The translations under genes and the position numbers were made by a program. From positions 34,777,004 to 34,841,003 of the forward strand of contig CM039466.1 in assembly GCA_022414725.1 (NCBI GenBank): a stretch of DNA of 64,000 bases. Reading direction: 5' to 3'. Every line of letters starts with the position of its first letter. Positions within the stretch are counted from its first letter, which is position 1. The notes under the pieces are model-generated. The model saw only the letters and a list, made by a program, of their open reading frames with translations, made no database searches and had not been told where the DNA came from. Of this stretch, positions 60,474 through 64,000 are shown one piece after another. Origin of the DNA: Microglena sp. YARC (taxonomy: Eukaryota > Chlorophyta > Chlorophyceae > Chlamydomonadales > Chlamydomonadaceae).

Positions 60474-62140
60474 CGGATCGTGTCTTAGGGAGCGTCTACA
60501 AAAGAAACCCGCAAGGTTTCAAGCAGGAGCCATTCTTTACAAAACATACATCTCCTCTCTCTCTTTTTTTATTATTAAAAAAAAAGTGTAGCGCTTGTAT
60601 CGGTTGTAGCAACTACAGCAAAAGGTTAATATATGGAACGACAAGTTGAAACTATTGCTGAGAGCCGTACAAACGATACAAACGCTACAGGACACCGGAT
60701 TGTGTCTTAGGGAGCGTCTACAAAAGAAACCCGCAAGGTTTCAAGCAGGAGCCATTCTTTATAAAACATACATCTCCTCTCTCTCTTTTTTTATTATTAA
60801 AACAAAAGTGTAGCGCTTGTATCGGTTGTAGCACCTACCGCAAAAGGTTAATATATGGAACGACAAGTTGAAACTATTGCTGAGAGCCGTACAAACGATA
60901 CAAACGCTACAGGACGCCGGATCGTGTCTTAGGGAGCGTCTACAAAAGAAACCCGCAAGGTTTCAAGCAGGAGCCATTCTTTACAAAACATACATCTCCT
61001 CTCTCTCCTTTTTTATTATTAAAAAAAAAGAGTTGCGCTTGTATCGGTTGTAGCAACTACAGCAAAAGGTTAATATATGGAACGACAAGTTGAAACTATT
61101 GCTGAGAGCCGTACAAACGATACAAACGCTACAGGACACCGGATCGTGTCTTAGGGAGCGTCTACAAAAGAAACCCGCAAGGTTTCAAGCAGGCGCCATG
61201 CTCTACAAAACATACATCTCCTCTCTCTCTTTTTTTATTATTAAAAAAAAAGTGTAGCGCTTGTATCGGTTGTAGCACCTACCGCAAAAGGTTAATATAT
61301 GGAACGACAAGTTGAAACTATTGCTGAGAGCCGTACAAACGATACAAACGCTACAGGACACCGGATCGTGTCTTAGGGAGCGTCTACAAAAGAAACCCGC
61401 AAGGTTTCAAGCAGGAGCCATGCTCTACAAAACATACATCTCCTCTCTCTCTTTTTTTATTATTAAAAAAATGTAGCGCTTGTATCGGTTGTAGCACCTA
61501 CCGCAAAAGGTTAATATATGGAACGACAAGTTGAAACTATTGCTGAGAGCCGTACAAACGTTACAAACGCTACAGGACACCGGATCGTGTCTTAGGGAGC
61601 GTCTACAAAAGAAACCCGCAAGGTTTCAAGCAGGCGCCATGCTCTACAAAACATACATCTCCTCTCTCTCTTTTTTTATTATTAAAACAAAAGTGTAGCG
61701 CTTGTATCGGTTGTAGCACCTACAGCAAAAGGTTAATATATGGAACGACAAGTTGAAACTATCGCTGAGAGCCGTACAAACGATACAAACGCTACAGGAC
61801 ACCGGATCGTGTCTTAGGGAGCGTCTACAAAAGAAACCCGCAAGGTTTCAAGAAGGCGCCATGCTCTACAAAACATACATCTCCTCTCTCTCTTTTTTCA
61901 TTATTAAAAAAAAAGTGTAGCGCTTGTATCGGTTGTAGCAACTACAGCAAAAGGTTAATATATGGAACGACAAGTTGAAACTATTGCTGAGAGCCGTACA
62001 AACGATACAAACGCTACAGGACACCGGATCGTGTCTTGGGGAGCGTCTACAAAAGAAACCCGCAAGGTTTCAAGCAGGCGCCATGCTCTACAAAACATAC
62101 ATCTCCTCTCTCTCTTTTTTTATTATTAAAAAAAAGTGTA
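60474..62140. repeat. Eight 222-bp repeats upstream of the helicase
   Basis: Each unit has GTCTTAGGGAGCGTCTAC, CCGCAAGGTTTCAAGCAGG, a CTCTCTCT-TTTTTTTATTATTAAA tract and an inverted repeat. In unit 1, TGTAGCGCTTGTATCGGTTG starts at 60587 and pairs imperfectly with TACAAACGATACAAACGCTA starting at 60668. The last unit breaks off in the helicase frame. Units differ by few substitutions, which indicates recent amplification or homogenisation. Confidence 0.95.
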
Positions 62141-62934
62141 GCGTTTGTAGCGACGACAACCAACGAGAATACCTCATCCACACATTTGCTAGACAGCTGT
62201 ACGGAGACAGCGGACAAGAGCTCTTTCACATACACGCCGGCGCCAACGCGTCCGCCTCTAACGGGAAGACCAAGTTCTTCGAAGTCATGGAGATCGCATT
62301 GGGCGACTACATCCGGAAATTCGGCGTGGAAATGCTGACAAGCAAGCAACGCATCGATCCAGGTCGCCCGATGCCAGAGTTTGCGACGTGGAAGGGGGTC
62401 CGCATTATGTATTGCACAGAGCCAAACCACGACGAAGTCTTAAATTCCGAAGTCCTCAAGGATATGACCGGTGGGGAAGGCATCACCTACCGCCTCTTGC
62501 ACTCCAGCGACATTGTACGCTTCCGCCCGCAACACAAGATACACATCATGTGCAACGCCCCGCCGATGGTCGATGGTTCTGACTCGGGAGTCCAACGACG
62601 GATACGAAAACTCGACTACATCAGTCGGTTTGTGGACGCGGATGATGCGGACGCCGCCAAATTCCTCTTCCCACGAGACGCAGGGCTTGTAGAGTCATTC
62701 AAGGCAGACGGCGCGATGCGCATGGAGTTCCTACGCACCCTTCTACACGCGTTTGCATACGAGTACAAGTTCGATATGCCCGATTCGTTAAAGAAGACCA
62801 GTGCGATGTACTTGAACACGATCAAGACGGACCTGGAACGTCACCTAAGCGTCAGGTGTCTAGAGCAAAGCCGCGTCAAAAGCCGCGGAAACGAAAATTT
62901 GCGAGGGGTTTTCAAAGGATACAGGCTGGTGTAA
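61975..62934 (+). CDS. D5-type superfamily 3 helicase, N-terminally truncated
   Basis: The ORF has 319 codons, but helicase similarity begins only about residue 60 (DDNQREYLIHTFARQLYGDS, near 62150). Before that the frame translates the last 222-bp repeat. Motifs in order: a Walker A variant GANASASNGKTKF, then IALGDY; GVRIMYCTEPN in the Walker B position; LKDMTGGEGI; motif C HIMCNAPP; and RRIRKLDYISRF with the arginine finger. This is the C-terminal ATPase of NCLDV D5 primase-helicases, which unwinds DNA at replication forks as a hexamer. The primase and D5_N regions are absent. Walker A is unusual, with three extra residues between G-A-N and N-G-K-T, so activity is uncertain. The C-terminus shows no winged-helix domain that I recognise. 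Confidence 0.88.
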   Translation: MKLLLRAVQTIQTLQDTGSCLGERLQKKPARFQAGAMLYKTYISSLSFFIIKKKCSVCSDDNQREYLIHTFARQLYGDSGQELFHIHAGANASASNGKTKFFEVMEIALGDYIRKFGVEMLTSKQRIDPGRPMPEFATWKGVRIMYCTEPNHDEVLNSEVLKDMTGGEGITYRLLHSSDIVRFRPQHKIHIMCNAPPMVDGSDSGVQRRIRKLDYISRFVDADDADAAKFLFPRDAGLVESFKADGAMRMEFLRTLLHAFAYEYKFDMPDSLKKTSAMYLNTIKTDLERHLSVRCLEQSRVKSRGNENLRGVFKGYRLV

Positions 62935-62939
62935 AGAAT

Positions 62940-63115
62940 CGATTGATTACACTCGTGGTTCGAGGGTGCGCGGAAACACGTGTAGTCTCAAGCAGACTTC
63001 TGCTTGACAACTATGTCGGGATTATGAAGGATGAATCACGGGACCCACGGAGTGGGGCAGTGGAATTCAGCTGCTGACTCGTGTGAAGCTTCGAGGCGCG
63101 CGAAAACATGTTTCA
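62940..63115. repeat. Composite element behind the helicase
   Basis: TTACACTCGTGGTTCGAGGG, AACACGTGTAG, hairpin TCAAGCAGACTTCTGCTTGA at 62988-63007, GGGACCCACGGAGTGGGGC, GAATTCAGCTGCTGACTCG, CTTCGAGGCGCGCGAAAAC. It starts within 10 bases of the helicase stop. Confidence 0.92.
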
Positions 63116-63611
63116 GATATGGGTGAAACAAGTGAAACAAAACAAAACAAAAGGAAAAACAAAAGGAAAGGAAGGACTAAGGCGGCTTCAAGGAACCCTC
63201 AAGGATCGTACAGAGTGCCCAGGAGACTTTCACAGCTTGGAAGGAGAGAGTCTGACGATTCCTCTTTTGACAGAGGAACTGCTCGTCTTCGCAAGCGGTG
63301 GCGGCTACCTTGACAGCACTCTCATTGATCCGAGAGGTTAGCCAACCTCGAGTGTGTTATCAGACATCGGGGTTTTGGCAATCCCCATCGATGCTGTCGG
63401 GCGTGAGCCACACACTTCACTCGAGGCTCGATGAATGATGCTGCTTATGGAAAGGAGGAAGATGTCGGTCGGTCGGTCGTGTTCGAAGGAAGAGAGAGGA
63501 GAACAAAACAAAAGGAAATTATGCAGTTTCGGGTCTTTTATCATGTCCGGCGATCGATTGTACCTCCGCCAGCACTACACAGGATTTGGGTGAGGGGGCT
63601 TATGCCACTAC
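63116..63611. other. No convincing gene; shared fragment
   Basis: Low-complexity AAACAAAACAAAAGG, then TTATCATGTCCGGCGATCG near 63540, which resembles TTTATGATGCCCGGCTATCG near 18490 and its mirror near 58600. The ORFs have no support. Confidence 0.5.
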
Positions 63612-64000
63612 GTTTACACTCGTTTTTAGAGGAACGGCGACCACTCTCATCAAGGACGGCGGCATCTGTGTCGAGTCACATGGCGACATCTCGCATCACG
63701 GCGGCACGTGTGTCGAGTCGAGTCACATGGCGACATCTCGCATCACGGCGGCACGTGTGTCGAGTCGAGTCACATGGCGACATCTCGCATCACAGCGGCA
63801 CGTGTGTCGAGTCGAGTCACATGGCGACATCTCGCATCACGGCGGCACGTGTGTCGAGTCGAGTCACATGGCGACATCTCGCATCACGGCGGCACGTGTG
63901 TCGAGTCGAGTCACATGGCGACATCTCGCATCACGGAGGCACGTGTGTCGAGTCACAGAGCGACCGACCTCTCGCATCATGACGGAACCTGTGTCGAGTC
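63612..64000. repeat. About seven tandem units of 45-50 bp, running off the window
   Basis: After GTTTACACTCGTTTTTAGAGG, units of CACATGGCGACATCTCGCAT followed by CACGGCGGCACGTGTGTCGAG repeat with few changes. A 183-codon ORF over them is a repeat artefact. Compare 8606-8970. Confidence 0.92.

Noticed and set aside
60474..62140. CRISPR array
   Set aside because: Units are 222 bp and alike throughout, with no short repeat and unique spacers; the setting is eukaryotic.
63431..63982. 183-codon ORF at the right end
   Set aside because: Its C-terminal two thirds repeat the 45-50-bp tandem unit, and the N-terminal part has no support.

Overview
The window looks like nuclear DNA of a eukaryote, most likely a protist or alga, carrying a repeat-rich island of virus-like and mobile genes. 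The eukaryotic signs are an initiator tRNA-Met with C33 and a T-loop lacking TTC, a fragment of 18S rRNA, two probable spliceosomal introns, a Ty1/copia LTR retrotransposon and a LINE. The clearest virus-like gene is a D5-type superfamily 3 helicase of the kind found in nucleocytoplasmic large DNA viruses (NCLDV). A C-x2-C finger plus coiled-coil gene may have a similar origin. An endogenous giant-virus-like or subtelomeric island fits best, but the sequence does not prove it. The rRNA fragment looks closest to the green-lineage type from memory, which needs a search. Many single-base indels separate repeated copies, so real decay and long-read error cannot be told apart here. A 1000-base N gap lies at 9448-10447.

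Layout. 1-3.6 kb is a 112-bp satellite. 3.6-5.66 and 15.08-16.97 kb form a small inverted repeat holding the finger/coiled-coil gene and an unrecognised gene. Between them are low-complexity DNA, the gap and a badly degraded copia element. From 17.4 to 59.7 kb lies a very long inverted repeat. Its left arm is 17.43-30.41 kb, its right arm is 44.26-59.74 kb, and its 13.85-kb centre is filled by a six-copy tandem array of an initiator tRNA-Met/tRNA-Gly pair (30.41-38.18 kb) and a second copia element (38.18-44.26 kb, minus strand). The arms carry mirror-image copies of the same small genes, here called families A to J plus an LRAT-domain thiol enzyme. The right arm has a LINE inserted with a 13-bp target-site duplication, and an 18S rRNA fragment. 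Beyond the right arm come a MITE-like hairpin, eight 222-bp repeats each with an internal inverted repeat, and the helicase gene.

The feature most worth attention is a dispersed structured element. It holds a 20-nt hairpin of TCAAGCAG...CTGCTTGA type, a CCCCACTCCGTGGGG-like palindrome and a GTTTACACTCG-type motif. About twenty full hairpins and a few halves lie between the small genes. The hairpins show compensatory base changes. Several of the places where the two palindrome arms differ by gain or loss of a gene fall within or beside such an element, and one deletion runs exactly between a hairpin and a 7-base match inside a gene. This suggests a cassette-like, hairpin-associated way of shuffling small genes. 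That is an inference from one window.
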